From Fodinibacter sp963747405 (lineage in GTDB: Bacteria; Actinomycetota; Actinomycetes; Actinomycetales; Dermatophilaceae), in the NCBI GenBank assembly GCA_963747405.1, contig CAVVFG010000022.1, forward strand, positions 31,726 to 95,725: a stretch of DNA of 64,000 bases, given 5' to 3'. The stretch's first letter is position 1, and every line of letters starts with the position of its first letter. Shown piece by piece: positions 26,468 to 34,780 of this stretch. Position numbers and translations under genes: made by a program. A model generated the notes under the pieces. The model made no database searches. It was not told the DNA's origin and worked only from the letters and a program-made list of their open reading frames with translations.

Positions 26468-27274
26468 ATGGGCGAGGCCGAGTTCGAGCGCGAGGGGCCG
26501 CTCGTGACCGTCGTGCTCGACGGCCAGCCACAGTCGGCGGTCGATCTCGACGACCCGACGCGCCTCGACTTCGAGTACGTGCAGCACCTCGCGCTGTGCG
26601 TCGACACGCTCGCCCCCAGTGGGTCGCTGCGGGTCACGCACGTGGGAGGTGCCGGGCTCACGCTGGCCCGCTGGGTGCAGGCCACTCGGCCGGGGTCGCC
26701 GCAGGTGGTGCTCGAGCCGGATGCCGCGCTGACCGACGCGGTGCGCCGTGAGCTGCCGCTGCCGCGCGGGCACCGGATCCGGGTGCGCCCGGTGGACGGG
26801 CTCGCCGGCGTGGCCGGGTTGCGCGACGCGAGCGCCGACGTCGTGGTCGTCGACGCCTATGCCGAGGGCTGCGTGCCGCCCGAGCTGTCGAGCGTCGAGT
26901 GGTTCACCGACGTCGGCCGGGTGCTGGTGCCCGGTGGCTTGGTGATGGCGAACGTTGCCGACGAGCCGGGGCTGCGGTATGCCGCCCGGGTGTTCGCCGG
27001 CGCACGGGTCGCCCTGGGGCACGTGGCGGTGGTGGGGCTGCACGAGGTGCTCAAGGGAAAGCGGTTCGGCAACCTGGTGCTGGTCGCGTCCGGTCGACCG
27101 ATCGACGTGTGGACGCTGCGCCGGGCCGCGGCCTCGGCCTCGCTCCCGACAGGGGTGCTGACCTGGAACGAGGTGGAACGACGCCGGCCCGGGGCACGGC
27201 CGTTCAGCGCGATCGACGGCGACACGGCATCCTCACCCGAGCCGCCGGAGCGGGGGGCGTGGCGCCGACGGTGA
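26468..27274 (+). CDS. Spermidine-synthase-like methyltransferase-fold protein
   Basis: The 268-aa protein starts at ATG 26468. It has a Rossmann methyltransferase fold with LRVTHVGGAGLTLARWVQ (motif I-like), QVVLEPDAAL, then VVVVDAYAEGCVPPEL and WFTDVGRVLVPGGLVMANV. It resembles fused or short spermidine-synthase-like proteins of actinobacteria rather than true SpeE: the polyamine-site residues are not evident. The likely role is an unassigned aminopropyl- or methyltransferase. The C terminus is Pro/Arg-rich. Confidence 0.8.
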   Translation: MGEAEFEREGPLVTVVLDGQPQSAVDLDDPTRLDFEYVQHLALCVDTLAPSGSLRVTHVGGAGLTLARWVQATRPGSPQVVLEPDAALTDAVRRELPLPRGHRIRVRPVDGLAGVAGLRDASADVVVVDAYAEGCVPPELSSVEWFTDVGRVLVPGGLVMANVADEPGLRYAARVFAGARVALGHVAVVGLHEVLKGKRFGNLVLVASGRPIDVWTLRRAAASASLPTGVLTWNEVERRRPGARPFSAIDGDTASSPEPPERGAWRRR

Positions 27275-27276
27275 GC

Positions 27277-27609
27277 TCAGGGTTGGGGCGTGGCGCGGGC
27301 CGCGTCCTGGCACTGCGTGCTTGCGCTGGACCCGGTGAAGAGGGTGTCGACGTCGACGCCCTGCTTCGCCGCCACGGCGCCGAGCAGGCGGCACAGGTCG
27401 GTGACCTCAGCCTGCGAGGCGACCCCGGAGCCGTCGCCCGTCCGGACGACCAGGTCGCTGACGTTGCTCGCGCCCGAGCAGGAGGCGAGCAGGATCAGCA
27501 CCAGGACGACGTTGACCCACGTCGTGAGCCGGACGACCGGGGGCTTGGCTGCAGCGCGGCCGTCGGCGGGTGGGGTGGCCGGCGGGGTCGGTGGGAGTGG
27601 CTCTGACAT
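27277..27609 (-). CDS. Small membrane-anchored or lipoprotein-like protein
   Basis: The 110-aa protein starts at ATG 27609 (MSEPLPPTPPATPPADGRAA). A Pro/Ala-rich cytoplasmic start is followed by a hydrophobic segment (about 31-43, VNVVLVLILLA) ending in SCSGAS. LLASC resembles a lipobox, but the long polar N terminus is atypical for a lipoprotein. The outer part has two more cysteines (DLCRLL and TQCQDA) that may pair. No family recognised. Confidence 0.65.
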   Translation of the reverse strand: MSEPLPPTPPATPPADGRAAAKPPVVRLTTWVNVVLVLILLASCSGASNVSDLVVRTGDGSGVASQAEVTDLCRLLGAVAAKQGVDVDTLFTGSSASTQCQDAARATPQP

Positions 27610-27809
27610 CGGTCTCCTCCATCGTCACGACGGCCGTGCCCGTCCCTGCGAGGAGTATCGCGCGCGGGGCCGCCGGCTGCGGGCAGAGCGGCTGAGCGGC
27701 TGAGCTCCGTCCTGCAAACCGCGCCACGCAGGCTGCCGGAGCCGAGGCGGCGGTGCGGTGTGACCGACCAGACGGTGCCGGCCGGTGCGTCGCGCAGGAC
27801 GATGGAGCC

Positions 27810-28283
27810 ATGGCCAGCACGCCCTCCGCCTCGCCTCTCGACGTGCCACGGCACCACGGGGAAGGGGACCGGCCCACCCACCGCAGCGGCTGGGTCGGGT
27901 TCGCCCCTTGGGTGGCAGTCGCCGCGATCTGGGTGCCGACGCTGCTGTTCTCTCTGTTCGCCCCCGACCTGGTGACGGGGTCCCAGCAGGAGCACCTTCC
28001 GCTGGGCGGGCTCACCGCTTGGCTCTGGGCGGCGGCCGCCACCGGGTACGTGCTGATGGCCGCCCGCAGCGGCGAGCCGTCCGACGACCCCTCACGCTGG
28101 CTCGGGTTCGGCCTGTCGGTGGCCACCATCTGGGTGGTCGTCGCCGTGGCCGGCATCTTCGCTCCGGAGCTCGTGACCGGCACCGACCCGACGCGGATCC
28201 CTCTCGCGACCCTGGTCGCACCGATCGCCGGCATGGTCGCCACCGGCTTCGTCGCCCTGCACGCCACCACCTCGCGTCGGTAG
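27810..28283 (+). CDS. Four-helix membrane protein with internal duplication
   Basis: The 157-aa protein starts at ATG 27810. It has four transmembrane segments in two similar halves: IWVPTLLFSLFAPDLVTG near 40 and IWVVVAVAGIFAPELVTG near 105, each followed by a polar loop and a second helix. This shows an ancient or recent internal duplication. Function unknown. Confidence 0.75.
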   Translation: MASTPSASPLDVPRHHGEGDRPTHRSGWVGFAPWVAVAAIWVPTLLFSLFAPDLVTGSQQEHLPLGGLTAWLWAAAATGYVLMAARSGEPSDDPSRWLGFGLSVATIWVVVAVAGIFAPELVTGTDPTRIPLATLVAPIAGMVATGFVALHATTSRR

Positions 28284-28359
28284 CGACGGCCGGGGCTGCG
28301 ATGTGGGCGGCGTCGGTGGTCGGCACCGCGGGGGCCACGAGCGCTGCGTGCCCGCGGTC

Positions 28360-28397
28360 CACCACGTGAGGCAACCCCCTGGATGCATCACGTGGTG
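28360..28397. terminator. Candidate hairpin with CACGTG-containing arms
   Basis: CACCACGTGA (28360-28369) and TCACGTGGTG (28388-28397) are perfect 10-bp complementary arms around 18 nt. A further GCCACGTGAAGC follows near 28418. It lies between convergent genes (ends 28283 and 28480), so a terminator is likely; the repeated CACGTG cores could also be protein sites. Confidence 0.5.
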
Positions 28398-28479
28398 AGC
28401 CGGGTGCGGGTGGCTCGCCACGTGAAGCATCCGGACGTCCCTGGGAGATGTACCTCGCCGGGCCCGAGCGGGCCTCCGC

Positions 28480-31400
28480 TCAGCCGACCCAGACCCGTGC
28501 GTTGCGGAACATCCGCAGCCAGGGGCTCTCGGACTCGACGGGGCCGGGCGTCCATGACATCTGGGCGTTGCGGGCGACCCGCTCCGGGTGCGGCATCATC
28601 GCCGTGAACCGGCCGTCCGGCGTCGTGACCGCGGTGAGTCCGTCGGGAGAACCGTTGGGGTTGAACGGGTATGCCGTCGCAGGCTCACCCCCGTGGTCGA
28701 CGAACCGCGCCACGCGCGCGACCCGACCCGAGTCACCGCGGGCCGAGAAGTCGGCGAAGCCCTCGCCGTGGGCGACCGCGATGGGCATCCGGCTGCCCGC
28801 CATCCCGGCGGTGAAGATCGAGGGGGACTCCAGCACCTCGACCAGCGTCATCCGCGCCTCGTACTGCTCGGAACGGTTGCGCGTGAACCGTGGCCACGCC
28901 TGTGCGCCCGGGATGAGCTCCGCCAGCGCGGCGAACATCTGGCAGCCGTTGCAGATGCCGAGCCCGAAGGTGTCGTCGCGGGAGAAGAAGTCGGAGAAGC
29001 CCTCGGTGAGCCGCTCGTTGAACAGCACGGACCGGGCCCAGCCCTCACCCGCCCCGAGCGTGTCGCCGTAGGAGAACCCACCGCAGGCCACGAGTCCCAC
29101 CACGTCGGTCAGGTCGAACCGTCCGGTCTGCAGGTCGGTCATGTGCACGTCGTACGTGTCGAAACCGGCTCTGTCGAAGGCGAAAGCCGTCTCGACGTGG
29201 CTGTTGACACCCTGCTCGCGCAGGATCGCCACCTTCGGCCGAACACCGACCCTCAGGTACGGCGCCGCGACGTCGTGGGTGGGGTCGAACGACGGCGCCA
29301 CCACCAGCCCCGGGTCGTCGTCGGCACCGACGGCCTCGTGCTCCTCCTGCGCGCAGGCCGGGTTGTCGCGCATCGTGGCGATCCGCCAGGAGACCTCGTC
29401 CCACGCCTGGGCCAGGTCGCGCACCGACTCGTCGAGCACGCGTTCACCCGCCAGCGAGACCCGCAGGCGTCGGCCGGATGCCGTACGGCCCACCGTGCTG
29501 CTGAGGTCGCCCAGGCCGTGGGCGGCGAGCACCTCGTCGACGACCTCTACGTGATCGGCCGGCACGCCGAGCACCACGCCCAGCTCCTCGGCGAAGAGCG
29601 ACGCCACTGAAGGCACGTCGAGCTCGACGCCCACGGCCCCCGCGAACGCCATCTCGCACACGGCCGCCCACAGCCCGCCGTCGGAGCGGTCGTGGTAGGC
29701 GAGCTCGATTCCCCGAGAACGAATCTCGGCCAGCGCTTCCACCAGCGACCGAAGCCGCCGGGGGTCGTCCAGGTCGGGCACCGGGCCGCCGAAGACATTG
29801 GTGGCCTGCGCCACGATCGAGCCGCCGAGCCGGTCCCGGCCCGCCCCGAGGTCGACGAGGACGAGGGCCGATCCGTCACGCAACTGGGCCGTCCAGGTGC
29901 CCCGCACGTCGGGCAGCGACGCGAACGCGGTGACCACGAGCGACACCGGGGACGTCACCTGCCGCGACTCTCCCGAGGCCGGGTCGGTCCAGCGCGTGCG
30001 CATCGAGAGCGAGTCCTTGCCGACCGGAACGGACACCCCGAGCTCGGGCAGCAGCCGCATCGCGACGGCCTCGACCGTGTCGTAGAGCGCGGCGTCCTCC
30101 CCGACCTCACCGCACGCGGCCATCCAGTTGCAGGACAGCTTGATCCCGTTGAGCGACACCAGCGGCGCCGCCAGCAGGTTGGTCAGCGCCTCACCGACCG
30201 CCATCCGCCCGGATGCCGGTGCGTCGACCGCGGCGAGCGGCATCCGTTCGCCGGTCGCCATCGCCTCACCGGCGAAGCCGACGTGGTCGGCCAGCGTCAC
30301 CGCCACGTCGGCGACGGGCACCTGCCACGGCCCCACCATCTGGTCACGGTGGGTCAGCCCGCCGACGGTGCGGTCGGCGATCGTGACGAGGAAGCGCTTC
30401 GAGGCAACCGTCGGGTGGCGGAGCACGGCGTACGCGGTCGAGCGCAGGTCGAGACCCTCGAGGTCGATCGACCCGCCGTCGCGGGCGACGCGGCGCACGT
30501 CGCGCGCCATCCGTGGTGGCTTGCCAAGCAGCACCTCCATCGGCATGTCGATGGCGCGGTCCTCCTCGTCGCGGTCGTCGGGACCGTCGGCGAGCACCAG
30601 GCGTCCGTCGTCGCGCGCCACCCCCACCACGGCATACGGGCACCGTTCACGCTCACACAGGGCGGCGAACAGGTCCAGCGAAGAGCGTTCCAGCGCAACG
30701 ACGTAGCGCTCCTGCGACTCGTTGCACCACACCTCCTTCGGCGCGAGGCCCGACTCCTCGACCGGCACCGCCGACAGGTCGAAGCGCGCTCCCAGCCCTG
30801 CGCCGTCGACCAGCTCGGGGAAGGCGTTCGACAGCCCACCCGCTCCGACGTCGTGGATCGCCAGCACCGGGTTGTCGGTCCCCAGGCTCCAGCAGTGGTT
30901 GATGACCTCTTGCGCCCGGCGCTCGATCTCCGGGTTGCCCCGCTGCACGGAGTCGAAGTCGAGCTCGGCGGCGTTGGCCCCCGCCGCCATCGACGACGCT
31001 GCCCCGCCCCCCATCCCGATGCGCATGCCCGGGCCGCCGATCTGCACGAGCAGCGTGCCCGCCGGGAAGACGACCTTCTCGGTCATGTCGGCGCCGATCG
31101 TGCCCAGCCCGCCAGCGCTCATGATCGGCTTGTGGAATCCCCGGCGGATGCCGTCGACGGTCTGCTCGTAGACGCGGAAGAACCCACCGAGCCCCGGCCG
31201 GCCGAACTCGTTGTTGAAGGCCGCTGCCCCGATCGGCCCCTCCAGCATGATCGCTAGCGGGGTCGCGATGTGCTCGGGAGCCCCGTACGGCGAGCTCTCC
31301 CACGGCTCCTCGAGCCCCGGAAGGTGCAGGTTCGACACCGCGAACCCGGTCACCCCGGCCTTGGGCTGCGACCCCCGGCCGGTCGCTCCCTCGTCGCGGA

Positions 31401-32379
31401 TCTCACCGCCGGCGCCGGTCGCGGCACCCGGGAACGGTGAGATCGCCGTCGGGTGGTTGTGCGTCTCGACCTTCATCAGCACGTGCACCTCGTCGTCGCG
31501 GCCGGCGTACCGGCTGGGGCGGTCGGCCGACTCGGGTAACCAGCGCTCCCGCCGCCCCCCGACCATCACCGAGGCGTTGTCGACGTAGGCGACCACGGTG
31601 CCCTCGCCCGCGACCTCCTCGGTGTGACGGATCATCCCGAACAGCGAGCGCGGCTGCGCGACCCCGTCGACGACGAAGTCGGCGTTGAAGATCTTGTGCC
31701 GACAGTGCTCGCTGTTGGCCTGCGCGAACATCATCAGCTCGACGTCGGTGGGGTTTCGGCGCAGGCCGGTGAACGCCTCGACGAGGTAGTCGACCTCATC
31801 GTCGGACAAGGCCAGGCCGTAGGCCGTGTCGGCCTCCTGGATCGCCACCCGGCCCCGCCCGAGCACGTCGACGTGCTCCATCGGCTCGGGCTCGCGCTCG
31901 TCGAACAGCGCCGCGGCATCGGCTCTGGTCGGCAGCGCGGTCTCGGTCATCCGGTCGTGCAGCAGGTCGGCGGCGGCCGCCCACTGGCCCTCGGTGAGCG
32001 GCTGGTCGGTCGCCAGGTGGTACTCGGTGACGCGCTCGACCCGGCGCACGTCGACCCCGCAGTTGTGCGCGATGTCGGTTGCCTTGCTGGCCCACGGCGA
32101 GAGCGTCCCCAGGCGCGGGGCGACCACCACCACGGCGACGTGCGCACCCACGGCGTCCCCGGCATCCGCTGGCCCGTAGGTCAGCAGCCGCTCCACGGTG
32201 GCCGTGGTGGCCCCGTCCAAGGGCGCCTCGCTCGCCACCCAGTGCACGTGCCGGGCCGACACGGCGGTGAGAGCGGGCACGGCTTGCTGCAGCCGCGCGA
32301 GCAGGGCGGCGGCGCGGAACGGGGAGAGGGCGTTGCCGCCCGGGACGGTGGTCAGCACGAGGTCGTGCGACGAGGCCAT
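28480..32379 (-). CDS. purL: Phosphoribosylformylglycinamidine synthase, large fused form
   Basis: The 1299-aa protein combines an N-terminal PurS-like/linker region (about 1-230), two PurM-like ATPase halves (about 230-1020) and a C-terminal class I glutaminase domain (about 1045-1299). Visible: NSEHCRHKIFNADF near 225, METHNHPTAI-like VETHNHPTAISPFPGAATG near 315, and the nucleophile Cys1143 in GICNGCQM with closing MMPHPERV. It converts FGAR, ATP and glutamine to FGAM. Many actinobacteria use separate PurL/PurQ/PurS; this single chain resembles the proteobacterial/eukaryotic type. ATG 32379 fits. Confidence 0.95.
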   Translation of the reverse strand: MASSHDLVLTTVPGGNALSPFRAAALLARLQQAVPALTAVSARHVHWVASEAPLDGATTATVERLLTYGPADAGDAVGAHVAVVVVAPRLGTLSPWASKATDIAHNCGVDVRRVERVTEYHLATDQPLTEGQWAAAADLLHDRMTETALPTRADAAALFDEREPEPMEHVDVLGRGRVAIQEADTAYGLALSDDEVDYLVEAFTGLRRNPTDVELMMFAQANSEHCRHKIFNADFVVDGVAQPRSLFGMIRHTEEVAGEGTVVAYVDNASVMVGGRRERWLPESADRPSRYAGRDDEVHVLMKVETHNHPTAISPFPGAATGAGGEIRDEGATGRGSQPKAGVTGFAVSNLHLPGLEEPWESSPYGAPEHIATPLAIMLEGPIGAAAFNNEFGRPGLGGFFRVYEQTVDGIRRGFHKPIMSAGGLGTIGADMTEKVVFPAGTLLVQIGGPGMRIGMGGGAASSMAAGANAAELDFDSVQRGNPEIERRAQEVINHCWSLGTDNPVLAIHDVGAGGLSNAFPELVDGAGLGARFDLSAVPVEESGLAPKEVWCNESQERYVVALERSSLDLFAALCERERCPYAVVGVARDDGRLVLADGPDDRDEEDRAIDMPMEVLLGKPPRMARDVRRVARDGGSIDLEGLDLRSTAYAVLRHPTVASKRFLVTIADRTVGGLTHRDQMVGPWQVPVADVAVTLADHVGFAGEAMATGERMPLAAVDAPASGRMAVGEALTNLLAAPLVSLNGIKLSCNWMAACGEVGEDAALYDTVEAVAMRLLPELGVSVPVGKDSLSMRTRWTDPASGESRQVTSPVSLVVTAFASLPDVRGTWTAQLRDGSALVLVDLGAGRDRLGGSIVAQATNVFGGPVPDLDDPRRLRSLVEALAEIRSRGIELAYHDRSDGGLWAAVCEMAFAGAVGVELDVPSVASLFAEELGVVLGVPADHVEVVDEVLAAHGLGDLSSTVGRTASGRRLRVSLAGERVLDESVRDLAQAWDEVSWRIATMRDNPACAQEEHEAVGADDDPGLVVAPSFDPTHDVAAPYLRVGVRPKVAILREQGVNSHVETAFAFDRAGFDTYDVHMTDLQTGRFDLTDVVGLVACGGFSYGDTLGAGEGWARSVLFNERLTEGFSDFFSRDDTFGLGICNGCQMFAALAELIPGAQAWPRFTRNRSEQYEARMTLVEVLESPSIFTAGMAGSRMPIAVAHGEGFADFSARGDSGRVARVARFVDHGGEPATAYPFNPNGSPDGLTAVTTPDGRFTAMMPHPERVARNAQMSWTPGPVESESPWLRMFRNARVWVG

Positions 32380-32498
32380 GGATGCGGTCTCCCGGTCGGA
32401 CGGAGCGGGCGGATGCCGTGCCCAAGGCTACCGGGCAGGGAGCCGGGTCGGTTCCTCGCCCAGACCCAGCCCGTCCCGCGATGTCCCCACTGCCACCA

Positions 32499-32582
32499 CT
32501 CCCCGACTTTGCAGGTGAGAAGCCGCGTCTGCGTCGGTCTCCACCGCGTGTTGCCCGGCTTCTCCCCTTCAAAGTCGGGGAG
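32499..32582. repeat. Long imperfect inverted repeat upstream of the SRPBCC gene
   Basis: Arms 32499-32525 and 32556-32582 match at 25 of 27 positions, with a 30-nt loop. The left arm begins CTCCCCGACTTTG and the right arm ends CAAAGTCGGGGAG. It lies in the 327-bp gap between divergent purL and the SRPBCC gene, so it is not in a terminator position. It may be a mobile REP-like element or attenuator. The right arm runs directly into the tandem array at 32577. Confidence 0.75.
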
Positions 32583-32662
32583 GAGCCGGGCGTCGGGGAG
32601 GAGCCGGGCGTCGAGGAGGAGCCGGGCGTCGGGGAGGAGCCGGGCGTCGGGGAGGGGCCGGG
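32577..32662. repeat. 18-bp tandem repeat (4 full units plus partial)
   Basis: The unit GGGGAGGAGCCGGGCGTC starts at 32577, 32595, 32613 (first base group gagg instead of gggg) and 32631, with a truncated copy at 32649. The unit length is a multiple of three, but no supported gene covers it; it lies just upstream of the SRPBCC promoter region. A slippage-prone array here could vary promoter spacing (inference). Confidence 0.85.
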
Positions 32663-32694
32663 AAGGGGGGTTGTGGCACCCGGGTGGCGTATGT

Positions 32695-32711
32695 ACCATT
32701 TGGAACATGGT
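32695..32711. promoter_or_regulatory. Candidate operator overlapping the SRPBCC start codon
   Basis: ACCAT (32695-32699) and ATGGT (32707-32711) form a short inverted repeat with a 7-nt spacer that includes the ATG at 32707. Its place at the head of an operon that encodes its own TetR regulator suggests an autoregulatory site. The arms are short, so this is tentative. Confidence 0.35.
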
Positions 32712-33147
32712 TCAGGTCACCCGCGACAGCACCGCACCCGCCGACAAGCTCTGGGCGGTCCTCTCCGACGTGCGCCACTGGGCACAGTGGCTCCCGACGG
32801 TGGATGCCGTCACTCCCCACGAGCCCGACCGACCCGACGAGGTGGGCGCCTCCTACACCGTGGAGCAGCCGGGCCTGCCCCGCGCCGCCTGGACGATGAC
32901 CGCCATCGAGCCCGGCCACTCCTTCACGTGGGAGTCGGGACGGCCCGGCATCCGCACCGTGGGCACCCACACTCTGACCCCTGGGCCGGACGGCCGCACC
33001 ACCATCGCGCTCGGCATCCAGTGGTCGGGCCCGCTCGCGCCGCTCGTCCGCCTCGCCTTCGGGCGCAGGAGCCTGGACTACGTCACGCGCGAGGCGGCGG
33101 CACTCGACACCACCGCGAAGGCCGCCGAGCCGGCGACCGGTGCCTGA
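32707..33147 (+). CDS. SRPBCC (START-like) family protein
   Basis: The 146-aa protein starts at ATG 32707 (MVQVTRDSTAPADKLWAVLS). It has the polyketide-cyclase/START-like pattern: PADKLWAVLSDVRHWAQWLP, then a beta-rich middle (SYTVEQPGLPRAAWTMTAIE, GHSFTWES) and a long C-terminal helix from LVRLAFGRRSL. The pocket binds a hydrophobic ligand, unknown here. It overlaps the TetR gene by 8 bp. Confidence 0.85.
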   Translation: MVQVTRDSTAPADKLWAVLSDVRHWAQWLPTVDAVTPHEPDRPDEVGASYTVEQPGLPRAAWTMTAIEPGHSFTWESGRPGIRTVGTHTLTPGPDGRTTIALGIQWSGPLAPLVRLAFGRRSLDYVTREAAALDTTAKAAEPATGA

Positions 33148-33769
33148 GGCGCCCGAGGCACCTGCCGCGCCGGCGGCGGCGCCCGCCGCCCGCGACTCCC
33201 AGCCGCGGGGGCCGACGGCCCGCGACGAGCTGCTCGGTCGGGTGGTCGGGTGGTTCGTAGAGCACGGCGTCGGCGACACCAGCCTGCGTACGCTCGCGTC
33301 CGGCGTCGGCACGAGCCACCGGATGCTCAACTACCACTTCGGTTCTCGTGAAGGGCTGCTCGGTGCCGTCGTCGAGGCGGTCGAACAGGGCGAGCACGCA
33401 GCACTACTCGACCTGTCGGAGCAGTACGACGACCCGTTCGAGGCAGGTGCCGCGTTCTGGACCCGCGTCGCCGACCGGGCGGAGGTCTTCGCCCCGCTGT
33501 TCTTCGAGCTGTCGACCCACGCGATGCGCGGGCACCCGCACGCGGAGGGCTTGCGGACCTGGCTGCGCACCGGCTGGCTCGACGCCATGCAGGCGGGGTT
33601 CGAGCAGCTGGGGGCGCCCACTGACCGGGCGCGAACCCTCGCCCTGCAGTCTCTGGCCATGGCGCGCGGCCTGCTCTTCGAGGTGGCCGTGACCGGCGAC
33701 CGCGCCGCCGCCGACCTGGCGATGGACCGCTGGACGGCGATGGTGCGCCGCGAGCTCGACGGCTGCTGA
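33140..33769 (+). CDS. TetR-family transcriptional regulator
   Basis: The 209-aa protein starts at GTG 33140, 8 bp inside the SRPBCC gene. An Ala/Pro-rich leader of about 25 residues precedes the TetR HTH: ARDELLGRVVGWFVEHGVGD, then TSLRTLASGVGTSHRMLNYHF. The C-terminal helical ligand domain includes MARGLLFEVAVTGD. It probably represses its own operon, with the SRPBCC protein handling the same hydrophobic ligand (inference). Confidence 0.88.
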   Translation: MPEAPEAPAAPAAAPAARDSQPRGPTARDELLGRVVGWFVEHGVGDTSLRTLASGVGTSHRMLNYHFGSREGLLGAVVEAVEQGEHAALLDLSEQYDDPFEAGAAFWTRVADRAEVFAPLFFELSTHAMRGHPHAEGLRTWLRTGWLDAMQAGFEQLGAPTDRARTLALQSLAMARGLLFEVAVTGDRAAADLAMDRWTAMVRRELDGC

Positions 33770-33773
33770 GGTT

Positions 33774-34667
33774 CTAGAAGCGGTCGCCGGTGAGCCGCTC
33801 GTAGGCCTCGACGTACTTGGCGCGGGTCTGCTCCACGACGTCGTCGGGCAGCGGCGGTGGCGCCTCCCCCGACACCCTCGACCAGCCGGATGCCGGTGAG
33901 GTCAACCAGTCGCGCACGTACTGCTTGTCGAAGCTCGGTTGGGGGTGCCCGGGCTCCCACTGGTCGGCCGGCCAGAACCGGGACGAGTCGGGCGTGAGCA
34001 CCTCGTCGGCCAGGACCACGTCGTCGCCGCGTAGCCCGAACTCGACCTTGGTGTCGGCGAGCAGGATGCCGCGGGCAGCCGCGATCTCGTTGCCGCGCTT
34101 CAGGATCGCCACGGTCAGGTCGCGAACGTGCCCGGCGAGCCCGCGCCCCAGCTCGGCCTCGACCACCGGGTAGGAGATCGGCTCGTCGTGCTCCCCCATC
34201 GGCGCCTTGGTCGACGGGGTGAAGATGGGCTCGGGCAGGAGGTCGCCGTCGACCAGCCCGGCGGGCAGGCGGATGCCGCTCACGGCGCCGGTCGCCGCGT
34301 ACTCACCCAGGCCCCCGCCGGTGAGGTAGGCCCGCGCCACGCACTCGACCGGCAGCATCTCGAGACGCTCGACGAGCACGGCGCGGCCGCGCACGGCATC
34401 GGGCACGTCTGCCGTGACCACGTGGTTGGGGACGAGGTCCTCGAGCTGGTCGAACCACCACAGCGACAGGCGGGTGAGCACCTCGCCCTTGTCGGGAATC
34501 GGGGTGTCGAGCACGAAGTCGTAGGCCGAGATGCGGTCTGAGGCGACGAGCAGGAGCCGGTCGGGGCGCGGCTCACCGTCGACGGGGTCGACCGGGGCGT
34601 AGAGGTCGCGGACCTTGCCGGAGTAGACGTGGGCGTAGCCGGGCAGGTCCAGCGGGGCGTCGGGCAT
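33774..34667 (-). CDS. purC: SAICAR synthetase
   Basis: The 297-aa enzyme ligates aspartate to CAIR with ATP (purine synthesis). Motifs: YSGKVRDLYAP, LLLVASDRISAYDFVLDTPI, PVECVARAYLTG, LPEPIFTPSTKA, and LADTKVEFGL followed by LADEVLTPDSSRFWPA. The length and C-terminal KQYVRDWL, EAYERLTGDRF match the long (yeast-type) PurC common in actinobacteria. ATG 34667 is the family start. It is convergent with the TetR gene, 4 bp apart. Order on this strand is purC, purL, then purF. Confidence 0.96.
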   Translation of the reverse strand: MPDAPLDLPGYAHVYSGKVRDLYAPVDPVDGEPRPDRLLLVASDRISAYDFVLDTPIPDKGEVLTRLSLWWFDQLEDLVPNHVVTADVPDAVRGRAVLVERLEMLPVECVARAYLTGGGLGEYAATGAVSGIRLPAGLVDGDLLPEPIFTPSTKAPMGEHDEPISYPVVEAELGRGLAGHVRDLTVAILKRGNEIAAARGILLADTKVEFGLRGDDVVLADEVLTPDSSRFWPADQWEPGHPQPSFDKQYVRDWLTSPASGWSRVSGEAPPPLPDDVVEQTRAKYVEAYERLTGDRF

Positions 34668-34780
34668 GGTGGCGATTCTTCCAGCACCCACCTGCGAGCG
34701 CCGGGGCCGGTCGTGGAGGCAGACCGGCCCCCGGCTGGGGCCACCCGGCGCCTGACCGCGTCGGCCCCGGGTCGACCGGG

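Noticed and set aside
32577..32662. CRISPR-like array
   Set aside because: Units are directly adjacent 18-bp repeats with no spacers, and no cas genes are near. The same applies to 62515-62643.
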